DNA of 64,000 nucleotides from JAQIBY01 sp963676165 (GTDB lineage: Bacteria; Bacteroidota; Bacteroidia; Bacteroidales; ML635J-15), in assembly GCA_963676165.1 (NCBI GenBank), contig OY781043.1, forward strand, positions 3,100,001 through 3,164,000, written 5' to 3'. Positions 53,174 through 60,739 of this stretch are shown here, in pieces (position 1 is the stretch's first letter; the number at the start of each line of letters is the position of its first letter). A model generated the notes under the pieces. That model was not told where the DNA came from. It saw only the letters and a list, made by a program, of their open reading frames with translations, and did no database searches. The position numbers were made by a program, and so were the translations under genes.

Positions 53174-55222
53174 TTACTCTTCAATTAAATCTATGCTTCG
53201 TTTTACAAATTTATCCAAGGATTCACCTTTTAGCATATTATTCGATAGTAAAGCAAGGTCTATCAACTGTTTGACAACTTTTGCATCTTTCGCAAAGGCA
53301 GAAATCTTTTCAGTTTTCGCTTGATTTTTATCGGTCAATGATTTTCTCAATGCTTCCAATTCATCTTTTTCCTCTTGAGTAATTTCTTCCTCTTTTTTGT
53401 CTTTTGAGGCAGAATCTTTTTCATTGATTTGCTGATTCAGTTGAGAAATTTCCTCATCAATATTGGCAACTTCCTCACCAACTTTGGATTGCATCTCATC
53501 ACTAAGTTTACCAATTAATGGGTGATTAGTGTTTAAGATTAATGCATAAGAATCTGGGAAATTACCATAAGCACCACCACTAAGTTGAGACATGTCTTTC
53601 ATACGACGCATAAACTCATCCTGAGTTATCATGACAGGCATACTGCTTTCATCCAAGGCTTCAGTACGCACAAAATATGTAGCATCAGCAGGAAGTTGTG
53701 TTTCGAATACTTGTTTCACATTTTCTTGTGATTTTGCATCCAGTTTACTTTCCAGAGATTGCTCTTTTTCAATCAATTTTTCTGCAACATCAGCATCCAC
53801 GCGAACAAAACGAGAATTCTCAAGCTTAGTTTCCATATGATTCAGGAAGTGAGTATCCAATTGTCCGTCCATTAGCAACACATCATACCCTTTGTTTTGG
53901 GCATTTTGAATGTGTGTATATTGACCATTTTTATCCGATGTGTAAAGATAAACTACCTGATTCTCTTTGTTGGTTTGGTTCTCCTTGACAAGTTCTTTAT
54001 ACTCTTCCAATGTGAAATATTTCCCATCCACATTTTTCACAAGAAGATATTCTGACATTTTATCGTAGAATTTCTCTTCAGTCATCATTCCATACTCAAC
54101 AAAGACTTTAAGATCATCCCATTTCTCTTCGTAAAGTTTTCTGTCATTCTTGAAAAGCTCAATCAGTTTATCCGCAACTTTCTTTGTGATATGACCGGAG
54201 ATTTTCTTGACACTAGAATCTGCCTGTAAGTAGGATCGTGAAATATTTAATGGAATGTCAGGAGAATCAATCACCCCGTGCAACAAGGTTAGAAACTCGG
54301 GAACAATTCCTTCTACAGAATCTGTCACAAAAACTTGATTTGAATAAAGTTGAATTTTATTTTTCTGTAAATCAATGTTTTGACGAATCTTTGGAAAATA
54401 AAGAATCCCTGTCAAGTTAAAAGGGAAATCGACATTCAGGTGGATGTGAAACATTGGGTCATCCATTTGCATTGGATAGAGCTCCTTGTAAAATGTTTTA
54501 TAGTCTTCATCCTTTAAATCTACTGGTTGCTGTTTCCAAGCAGGAGATACGTTATTGATGATGTTTACCTCATCTGTTTCCACTTCATTTCCATCTTTCC
54601 ATTCTTTCTTTTTACCAAAAGCAATAGGTACAGGAAGGAATTTACAGTACTTGTTCAGCAACTCTTCAATTTTACTTTCTTCAAGAAACTCAGCGCTTTC
54701 ATCATCAACATGCATAATAACATCTGTACCAACATGTTCACGCTCTGCTTCGTTCAACTTGAATTTTGGATCGCCTTCACATTCCCAAACAACTGCACCG
54801 GCGTCTTTCTGGTATGAGCGGGTTAACACTTCCACTTTGCTGCTCACCATAAAACTGGAAAAGAACCCTAAACCAAAATGTCCAATGATTGCATTGGCAT
54901 CATTTTTATATTTTTCCAGAAATTCTTCAGCACTCGACAATGCTATCTGATTAAGATATTTCAAGACTTCTTCTTCTGTCATACCAATACCATAATCTCG
55001 CACAGTCAAGGTTTTTGCTTCCTTGTCGAGAATAACTTCTATTGGTTTCTTTTCTATTTCTTGCTCAACTTCACCACGCTGAATAAGTGTGTTTAACTTT
55101 TGCGTAGCATCCACAGCATTGGAAACAATCTCACGTAGAAAAATCTCATTATCAGAATATAAAAACTTCTTAATTACCGGAAAAATGTTTTCGCTTGTAA
55201 CTTTAATTTTACCTTTTCGCAT
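53174..55222 (-). CDS. htpG: Chaperone HtpG (HSP90 family)
   Basis: A 682-aa protein. The ATP-binding N-domain shows NIFPVIKKFLYSDNEIFLRE, IVSNAVDATQKLN, the lid motif VRDYGIGMTEEEV and GHFGLGFFSSFMVSSKVEV. The middle domain carries the catalytic Arg region (PLNISRSYLQ). The C-terminal dimer domain follows a charged Lys/Glu-rich insert (DSASKDKKEEEITQEEKDEL) somewhat longer than in enterobacteria. A cytoplasmic stress chaperone. Convergent with the DUF4139 gene across a shared terminator. Confidence 0.97.
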   Translation of the reverse strand: MRKGKIKVTSENIFPVIKKFLYSDNEIFLREIVSNAVDATQKLNTLIQRGEVEQEIEKKPIEVILDKEAKTLTVRDYGIGMTEEEVLKYLNQIALSSAEEFLEKYKNDANAIIGHFGLGFFSSFMVSSKVEVLTRSYQKDAGAVVWECEGDPKFKLNEAEREHVGTDVIMHVDDESAEFLEESKIEELLNKYCKFLPVPIAFGKKKEWKDGNEVETDEVNIINNVSPAWKQQPVDLKDEDYKTFYKELYPMQMDDPMFHIHLNVDFPFNLTGILYFPKIRQNIDLQKNKIQLYSNQVFVTDSVEGIVPEFLTLLHGVIDSPDIPLNISRSYLQADSSVKKISGHITKKVADKLIELFKNDRKLYEEKWDDLKVFVEYGMMTEEKFYDKMSEYLLVKNVDGKYFTLEEYKELVKENQTNKENQVVYLYTSDKNGQYTHIQNAQNKGYDVLLMDGQLDTHFLNHMETKLENSRFVRVDADVAEKLIEKEQSLESKLDAKSQENVKQVFETQLPADATYFVRTEALDESSMPVMITQDEFMRRMKDMSQLSGGAYGNFPDSYALILNTNHPLIGKLSDEMQSKVGEEVANIDEEISQLNQQINEKDSASKDKKEEEITQEEKDELEALRKSLTDKNQAKTEKISAFAKDAKVVKQLIDLALLSNNMLKGESLDKFVKRSIDLIEE

Positions 55223-55342
55223 TGTAATAAATTTTTGTTTCTCTCGGGTTTAATCAAAGCACATGCCAAGGCAGCATTTCTGTCAATTCGTCAGAAATCA
55301 GGCAAATATGTCACGACAAAGGAATTTGAGAAAAGGAAATTG

Positions 55343-55861
55343 CTAATACAAAAGGATAGACAAAGTAGCAACGACAATACCAACAGCTACGACTCCGATA
55401 AACAAATTTCTTGCAAATCGCGATTGACGTCCTTTTTTATCTAACTCATATTTTGCAGATAGCTTTTTGATTGTCGAGGCAATGTGTTCAAATGAATTAT
55501 CATCTTTACGGATAAACATAACCGGAGTATAATTTCCCGCAGTAGGTTTCATGTTTACATTGACTTTACCAGACAACATAAGGACATCTGTATCTGGTGA
55601 ATGATGCTTAATTATAGGTAACAATTCCATTCCTGTTTTTGCATCTGGGGTATCACCACTTTTCAGGAGGTAATCAAGAATGACAATTTTCTGATTTCTT
55701 CGGAATTTATTATCATGAATAAAATGTCTCAGAAATTTTTTGCTTGAGTTGTAGGTATGTAGATTATGCGGCAGGTCTAATTGAAACCGTTTACGGAAAA
55801 AATTGAGATAAATATCATCATCATCCACAAAATACACATCTATGACATAGTCTTTACTCAT
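55343..55861 (-). CDS. Response regulator receiver protein with a C-terminal membrane anchor
   Basis: A 172-aa protein. Receiver residues are complete: acidic pocket D13-D16 (FVDDDDIYL), phosphoacceptor D63 (VILDYLLKSGD), S97 (LMLSGKV) and K119 (FIRKDDN). No output domain follows. A basic stretch (KKGRQSRFARN) leads into one hydrophobic helix at about 152-172 (LFIGVVAVGIVVATLSILLY) at the very end. A tail-anchored receiver on the inner membrane is unusual. It is 1 bp after the exported-protein gene 55863-56768, so they may act together. Confidence 0.85.
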   Translation of the reverse strand: MSKDYVIDVYFVDDDDIYLNFFRKRFQLDLPHNLHTYNSSKKFLRHFIHDNKFRRNQKIVILDYLLKSGDTPDAKTGMELLPIIKHHSPDTDVLMLSGKVNVNMKPTAGNYTPVMFIRKDDNSFEHIASTIKKLSAKYELDKKGRQSRFARNLFIGVVAVGIVVATLSILLY

Positions 55862-55862
55862 A

Positions 55863-56768
55863 CTAAAAATCGGTGCTAGGTTTTCGTTCCTTCATCCTTT
55901 CAATTGACGCATCACGTTCATAATTAATCGCAATTTCAGGATCAACATCGGACACAAAATACCATTTTCCTTTATCAAATTCAAATGCATCGTAAGAATA
56001 ATCAGGGCCATAATACTCAAAGAACCCAATTAGTTTGGGATCTGAAGGGGACAAATGATCCAAAACAATCATATCTTGCTTTTTATTGTATCGCAATATC
56101 ATTTGGGTTCTGATGGAATATGTATAAACTGCACGACGCATTTTTTTGCGATCTAAACGCAATCGATTATTTCCAAAAACAGGCAAATCATGACGATCAA
56201 ATTCCAATGTTTCTACAATTTTTTGCTGAGTAAGTAAATTGTTCCCACGCCATCCGAGCAAAGTATATACAGTGTTCTTTTTGTCAGATTTTTCAATAAT
56301 ATCATAATAAATTGCTCCGTACCATTCAGCATAACTCGCATACTTTCTATCCATGCTATCTCTCTCCACATAAAAGTCTTTAAGTGGATAAGTTAGGATT
56401 TTATCTTTTTCAGCTTTGTACTGAATGTAACCAAAACATTTATGCGTCAAATCATCAAACATGAGGTTCCAAGTAAAGACACGCAATTTCCCATCTGGAG
56501 AATTCAGGACAGATACACGCTTCAGAGAATCCATTGGATAGTCAAAGCTCGCAGAATTTTCAAGCACCTCAGAAAGTATTGTGATAACTTGATTATTCGC
56601 TTCTATCTTATCTTCATCAAGGTAATAAGAAGCAGCACTCTCTAATAGCTCATCAATTTCCTCAAACTCAGCATCAAAACTCACATCCTGAGCAAAACTC
56701 CAGGATGTCAAAATGACGAATATCAATGTAATTGGCAAGAAATCTTTCATCACAAACTTAACGTACAA
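55863..56768 (-). CDS. Exported protein of unknown function, Bacteroidota type
   Basis: 301 aa. The second ATG (56750) begins MKDFLPITLIFVILTSWSFAQ, a signal peptide, and may be the real start. The mature protein has an acidic helical beginning (FEEIDELLESAASYYLDEDK), then a beta-rich domain with YTLLGWRGNNLLTQQKIVET and LRYNKKQDMIVLDHLSPSDP. Similar proteins are common hypothetical periplasmic proteins in this phylum; no function is known to me. It is followed by the tail-anchored receiver gene with a 1-bp gap. Confidence 0.75.
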   Translation of the reverse strand: MYVKFVMKDFLPITLIFVILTSWSFAQDVSFDAEFEEIDELLESAASYYLDEDKIEANNQVITILSEVLENSASFDYPMDSLKRVSVLNSPDGKLRVFTWNLMFDDLTHKCFGYIQYKAEKDKILTYPLKDFYVERDSMDRKYASYAEWYGAIYYDIIEKSDKKNTVYTLLGWRGNNLLTQQKIVETLEFDRHDLPVFGNNRLRLDRKKMRRAVYTYSIRTQMILRYNKKQDMIVLDHLSPSDPKLIGFFEYYGPDYSYDAFEFDKGKWYFVSDVDPEIAINYERDASIERMKERKPSTDF

Positions 56769-56783
56769 ATTCCATACTATATT

Positions 56784-57977
56784 TTATGAAAGCTGGTCTA
56801 ATGTCTCCAAGATTAAACGCACCGAATCTCTAACCTGTTCTTCTGTAATAATCAATGGGGCTCCTATCCTGAAAGCATTCGGTTTAAACAGAAACAAATC
56901 AGTTATAAAGCCATTTTTTGCACCTAAGGCCATGACTTTAGCAGCTTTTTCTGCGCTTTCCACTTCTATCCCAATGAACAAACCTTTTCCCCAAACCTTT
57001 TTAATTTCACGATGCTTCAAAAGCTCAAAATACAATGCGGACTTCTTTTCCACATCTGCAATATAAGTTTCTCGAAGCAAGACTTTCAAATTTGCAAGAG
57101 CAGCAGCACAAGAAACAGGATGTCCTCCAAAAGTTGTAATATGTCCCAATTCAGGATTTGACTTAAAACTATCCATAATTCGCTTATCTGCAACAAAAGC
57201 ACCCAATGGCATTCCTCCTCCAAAAGCTTTTGCCAGGCAAAGTATGTCAGGAATAACATTCCAATGCTCATGAGCAAATAGTTTTCCTGTACGTCCCATT
57301 CCTGTTTGAATCTCATCAAAAATTAAGAGAGTACCAGTTTCATTACAACGTTTCCTGAGCGCTGGCAAATAATCATCATCAGGAATACAAATACCAGCTT
57401 CTGATTGTATTGGCTCAAGAATTACGGCTGCAGTTTTTTCACTAATTTGAGCAATATCAGGCATAGAATTAAACTGCAAAAATCGAATGTCGGGAAGCAA
57501 TGGGCGATAATTACGTTTGAATTTTTCATCCCCCAATAAACTTAGAGCTCCATGTGAACTTCCATGATACGCATTATGAAAAGCAATAATCTCTGATCTT
57601 CCAGTGTATCGCTTTGCGAGTTTCATTGCTCCTTCAATAGCCTCAGAACCACTATTTACATAATAGACACTATTCAGAGAATCAGCTAAATTATCTCTTA
57701 ATAATTTGGCAAGTTCAACTTGAACAGGCTGAACAAATTCTCCATACACCATGAGGTGCATATGCTTATCCACTTGTTCTTTCACTGCCTGAGCAACTTC
57801 TGGGTTCTGGTGTCCAAGGTTAGATACAGATACTCCTGCCACTAAATCGTAAAAAGCCTTACCTTCAGAATTATAGATAAATACACCATCTGCATGGCTG
57901 GCCTCGAAAAGCATAGGATTTTCTGATGGTAAACCTAGATATGCTTTAAAAAGCTGTCGAATACCGGAATTATGCAT
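56784..57977 (-). CDS. Class III pyridoxal-phosphate aminotransferase (ArgD-like)
   Basis: A 397-aa protein of typical length. PLP-binding residues: the SGSEAIEGAMKLAKRYTGR segment (about 110-127), YHGSSHGA, D221 in LLIFDEIQTGMGRTG, and the Schiff-base lysine K250 in CLAKAFGGGMPLGA. It belongs to the acetylornithine/ornithine/4-aminobutyrate aminotransferase class; without other arginine genes nearby the substrate is not decided. The start codon overlaps the stop of the LytTR regulator gene (TAATG), so translation is coupled to that regulator. Confidence 0.92.
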   Translation of the reverse strand: MHNSGIRQLFKAYLGLPSENPMLFEASHADGVFIYNSEGKAFYDLVAGVSVSNLGHQNPEVAQAVKEQVDKHMHLMVYGEFVQPVQVELAKLLRDNLADSLNSVYYVNSGSEAIEGAMKLAKRYTGRSEIIAFHNAYHGSSHGALSLLGDEKFKRNYRPLLPDIRFLQFNSMPDIAQISEKTAAVILEPIQSEAGICIPDDDYLPALRKRCNETGTLLIFDEIQTGMGRTGKLFAHEHWNVIPDILCLAKAFGGGMPLGAFVADKRIMDSFKSNPELGHITTFGGHPVSCAAALANLKVLLRETYIADVEKKSALYFELLKHREIKKVWGKGLFIGIEVESAEKAAKVMALGAKNGFITDLFLFKPNAFRIGAPLIITEEQVRDSVRLILETLDQLS

Positions 57978-58714
57978 TAGTTCATTAAGTTTAGACGGTC
58001 AAACAAATCGTCTTTGTAAGATTTTCCTATTGGGATGTAAACGGTTTCTTTATTCACAATCATGCTTATGCGATTCCCCGTGATATGTTTTATGTGATCA
58101 AGGTTCACAAAATATGACCGATGAACTCTCACAAAGGAATTGACAGGCAACTCCGCCTCTATTCCTTTCATTGTAAAGTGAATTAAATACCGTTTCTGTG
58201 TCGTTTGTAAGGAAACATAATTTTCTTGAGCCTCAACAAAAAGGATATCAGAAAATTTCACCTTAGTCAGATTGGAATTTTCACGGATAAAAATTTCATC
58301 TTTATGTGCAACCTGCTCATTTTGTTGGACTGGAGCTTTTTTATCCGCTTGTTCTTTTTCAATTTTATCAATTGCCCGGGTTACAGCTTTAAAAAAACGT
58401 GCATAATTAATTGGCTTAAGCAGATAATCTGTGACAGCATAATCAAAAGCATCCAAAGCATATCTCTCTTTCCCTGAGATCATGATAACTTTTGGGTCTG
58501 TACGAAGATTATCGAGGAGTTCCAAACCTGTCATTTCTGGCATCTCGACATCGAGAAAAATGATATCAATTTTCTCGTCATCTGAAAGCTCAGACAATAC
58601 AACAACCGGGTTTTCATACGAACCAACTAAGTGAAGTCTTTTCGTCTTTCGAACAAACTCTTCAATCAGCTTTCGAATGATATTGTCATCATCAATAATA
58701 ATACAATTCAGCAT
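57977..58714 (-). CDS. LytTR-family response regulator
   Basis: A 245-aa protein. The receiver domain (residues 1-120) has D8-D10, phosphoacceptor D55 (IIFLDVEMPEMTGLELL), S80 (VIMISGKE) and K100 (YLLKPINYARF). After a Gln/Lys-rich linker comes the LytTR DNA-binding domain (FIRENSNLTKVKFSDILFVE; NYVSLQTTQKRYL; FVRVHRSYFVNLDHIKHI). No cognate histidine kinase lies next to it. Translationally coupled to the aminotransferase gene. Confidence 0.95.
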   Translation of the reverse strand: MLNCIIIDDDNIIRKLIEEFVRKTKRLHLVGSYENPVVVLSELSDDEKIDIIFLDVEMPEMTGLELLDNLRTDPKVIMISGKERYALDAFDYAVTDYLLKPINYARFFKAVTRAIDKIEKEQADKKAPVQQNEQVAHKDEIFIRENSNLTKVKFSDILFVEAQENYVSLQTTQKRYLIHFTMKGIEAELPVNSFVRVHRSYFVNLDHIKHITGNRISMIVNKETVYIPIGKSYKDDLFDRLNLMN

Positions 58715-58760
58715 AGTAAAATAGGTGTTATGATACCAAAGATAAGCGATTTTTTTAAAC

Positions 58761-59564
58761 TTACCATGTAATTTTACTTAGATCAAAAGGGACAGTATCA
58801 CCCAAACAACGATAAAAAACCGATTTAAACAGTGTATCACTGCCATTGCTAAAACATTGTAACGGAGTATGATTTTGGTTTGTACACAAAGAGGCATTTT
58901 GGATTAACACATCTTTAACACGGCGCGCAATTGCATCTGCAGGATCAATTAATGTAACTTGATCACCAGCAATGGCTTGAATTTTTTCTTTAAACAAGGG
59001 GTAATGTGTACAACCTAAAACAATGTGGTCAACACTTTTTTCCAGCATAGGTTCGATAAGGCTTCGAAGCAAACTATCTGTTTCAGGAGAATCAATTGCA
59101 CTTGACTCTGCAATTTCCACTAAGCCTTTTCCTTCTGTATAATGAATATTAATATATTGACCATAAATTTTTTCTTTCTCTTTGAAAAGCTTGCCTCCAA
59201 GTGTTCCTTTCGTGGCAAGAATTCCAATATTCCCTGTTTTGGTCATTAAGCTTGCTGGTTTCACGGCAGGCTCCATTCCAACAAAAGGGACTTCGTAATT
59301 TTCTCTCAACCAATCAATGGCTGCAGCAGTTGCCGTATTGCATGCAACAACAATCAGCTTCACTCCTTTTTCAATAAAGAAATCACTAATTTTCTTACTC
59401 CTTTGAATAATATCATCCACAGGCATATTACCATAAGGCGCATTGGCTGAATCAGCAAAATAAAGGTAGCTTTCATAAGGCAATAATTCGCGCACTTGCT
59501 TAAATACAGTAAGGCCTCCGACACCAGAATCAAACACTCCTATTTTAAGCTGACTGTTTTGCAT
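58761..59564 (-). CDS. murI: Glutamate racemase
   Basis: 267 aa from the ATG at 59564 (MQNSQLKIGVFDSGVGGLTV). The frame continues to 59588, but that part lies in the terminator of the upstream gene, so the shorter start is chosen. The two catalytic cysteines are in VVACNTATAAA (C75) and VLGCTHYPLF (C185); FADSANAPYG is also conserved. It converts L- to D-glutamate for peptidoglycan. It follows the skp pair, the usual Bacteroidota order. Confidence 0.97.
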   Translation of the reverse strand: MQNSQLKIGVFDSGVGGLTVFKQVRELLPYESYLYFADSANAPYGNMPVDDIIQRSKKISDFFIEKGVKLIVVACNTATAAAIDWLRENYEVPFVGMEPAVKPASLMTKTGNIGILATKGTLGGKLFKEKEKIYGQYINIHYTEGKGLVEIAESSAIDSPETDSLLRSLIEPMLEKSVDHIVLGCTHYPLFKEKIQAIAGDQVTLIDPADAIARRVKDVLIQNASLCTNQNHTPLQCFSNGSDTLFKSVFYRCLGDTVPFDLSKITW

Positions 59565-59570
59565 AATCAA

Positions 59571-59604
59571 AAATAAAAAAAAGACCATTGAAAAATGGTC
59601 TTTT
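59571..59604 (-). terminator. Rho-independent terminator after the skp genes
   Basis: On the minus strand AAGACCATT and AATGGTCTT form a 9-bp stem around a 4-nt loop and are followed by a run of eight T. It is 20 bp after the second skp gene, so bamA-skp-skp ends here and murI needs its own promoter or read-through. Confidence 0.88.
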
Positions 59605-59624
59605 TGAGAAATATTTTGTCAGTC

Positions 59625-60155
59625 TTAGAGACTTAATTTTGCTTTTACTTTTTTCGTAATGTTAATGCTATCATCTGATTTGTACAATAACATTGATGCA
59701 TCATAAATGTAAGTAAAACCTTCTTCGTTCGCTACCATACGAATAGCTTCACGAATTTTCTCATAAATTGGCTGTAACAATTCAGCTTCTTTCGTTTGCA
59801 AATCAGACTGCGCTCTCACCTGGAAGTTCTGAATTCTTTGTTGAAGGCTATTGAGTTCTTCCTCTTTATCCTGTTTCAAAGTTGCAGGCCAAGTTTCAGC
59901 GTTTTCAACATATTCATTGTATTTTGATTCCAACTCTGCATTCATTGTCATAAGTTGAGATTCTAACTGCTGAGAATACTGTTGCAATTCTTGTTCTGCC
60001 TGAGTTCTTTCTGGCATAATCTGGAAAATAGAATCTACCTGTACATGTCCCAACTTAAGCTTCTGTGCAAAACTGTTGTTTACTCCCACAAAAAGCAGTA
60101 ACATACTTGCTAATAATACTATTCGTTTCATATAATTTGATTTAAGTTTCGACAA
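59625..60155 (-). CDS. Periplasmic chaperone Skp/OmpH, second copy
   Basis: 176 aa. A second ATG at 60131 (MKRIVLLASMLLLFVGVNNS) fits the signal peptide better (168 aa). The mature protein begins QKLKLGHVQVDSIFQIMPER, the conserved Skp start, followed by long coiled-coil tentacles (EQELQQYSQQLESQL; EEELNSLQQRIQNFQVRAQSD) and the closing strand (MVANEEGFTYIYDASMLLY). It holds unfolded outer-membrane proteins on the way to BamA. Tandem paralogue of the gene just upstream; the two differ enough to be non-redundant. Confidence 0.9.
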   Translation of the reverse strand: MSKLKSNYMKRIVLLASMLLLFVGVNNSFAQKLKLGHVQVDSIFQIMPERTQAEQELQQYSQQLESQLMTMNAELESKYNEYVENAETWPATLKQDKEEELNSLQQRIQNFQVRAQSDLQTKEAELLQPIYEKIREAIRMVANEEGFTYIYDASMLLYKSDDSINITKKVKAKLSL

Positions 60156-60164
60156 AGATAATGA

Positions 60165-60680
60165 TTAATTTTTGTATCCCAATTTTCTTAACACCTCATC
60201 GCTTTTATCATATTTTGGGTCAGTGTAAAGCATGTTAAGACTATTGGCAGTATCAAAAATAACAGCAAAATTTCCTTCTTGTGCAATTTCTTTAACTGCA
60301 TTAAAAATATCGTCTTGGATTGGTTTCAACAATTCTTTACGTTTTGAAAACAGCATGCCTTCACGTCCAAAATATTTTTGTTGCAAAGTTCTTAATTCTT
60401 TTTCTTTATTCACGATTTCATCTTCGCGTTTTACTTTTTGTTCTTCAGTGAGAAATACTTTTTCAGCTTGGAAGTCCTTATACATTTTCTCAACCTCTGC
60501 TTTCATTTCTTCAACTTCTGCTTGCCATTGTTCTGACAACTCGTCAAGCTGTTGTTTAGCAGTTTCATACAATGGAATATTGTTCATAATATACTCTGTA
60601 TCAACATAAGCATATTTTTGTGCATTGGCAGAAAAAACGGTTGCTACAATTACGATAAGTGTGATAAATATTCGTTTCAT
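60165..60680 (-). CDS. Periplasmic chaperone Skp/OmpH, first copy
   Basis: 171 aa with a signal peptide (MKRIFITLIVIVATVFSANA). The mature start KYAYVDTEYIMNNIPLYETA is the conserved OmpH/Skp beginning; the middle is a charged coiled coil (QWQAEVEEMKAEVEKMYKDF), and the end GNFAVIFDTANSLNMLYTDP completes the beta body. Lies 60 bp after bamA and 9 bp before the second skp gene; the cluster supports outer-membrane assembly. Confidence 0.92.
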   Translation of the reverse strand: MKRIFITLIVIVATVFSANAQKYAYVDTEYIMNNIPLYETAKQQLDELSEQWQAEVEEMKAEVEKMYKDFQAEKVFLTEEQKVKREDEIVNKEKELRTLQQKYFGREGMLFSKRKELLKPIQDDIFNAVKEIAQEGNFAVIFDTANSLNMLYTDPKYDKSDEVLRKLGYKN

Positions 60681-60739
60681 GAGTGTCTTATTTTTTGATT
60701 ACATGTTTCACTATACAAATAACAGACCAAAAATTCATT

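Noticed and set aside
53155..53175. AACGTGAGTT next to the htpG terminator as a second MITE end
   Set aside because: Only about ten bases match the MITE terminus, with no partner repeat or target duplication.
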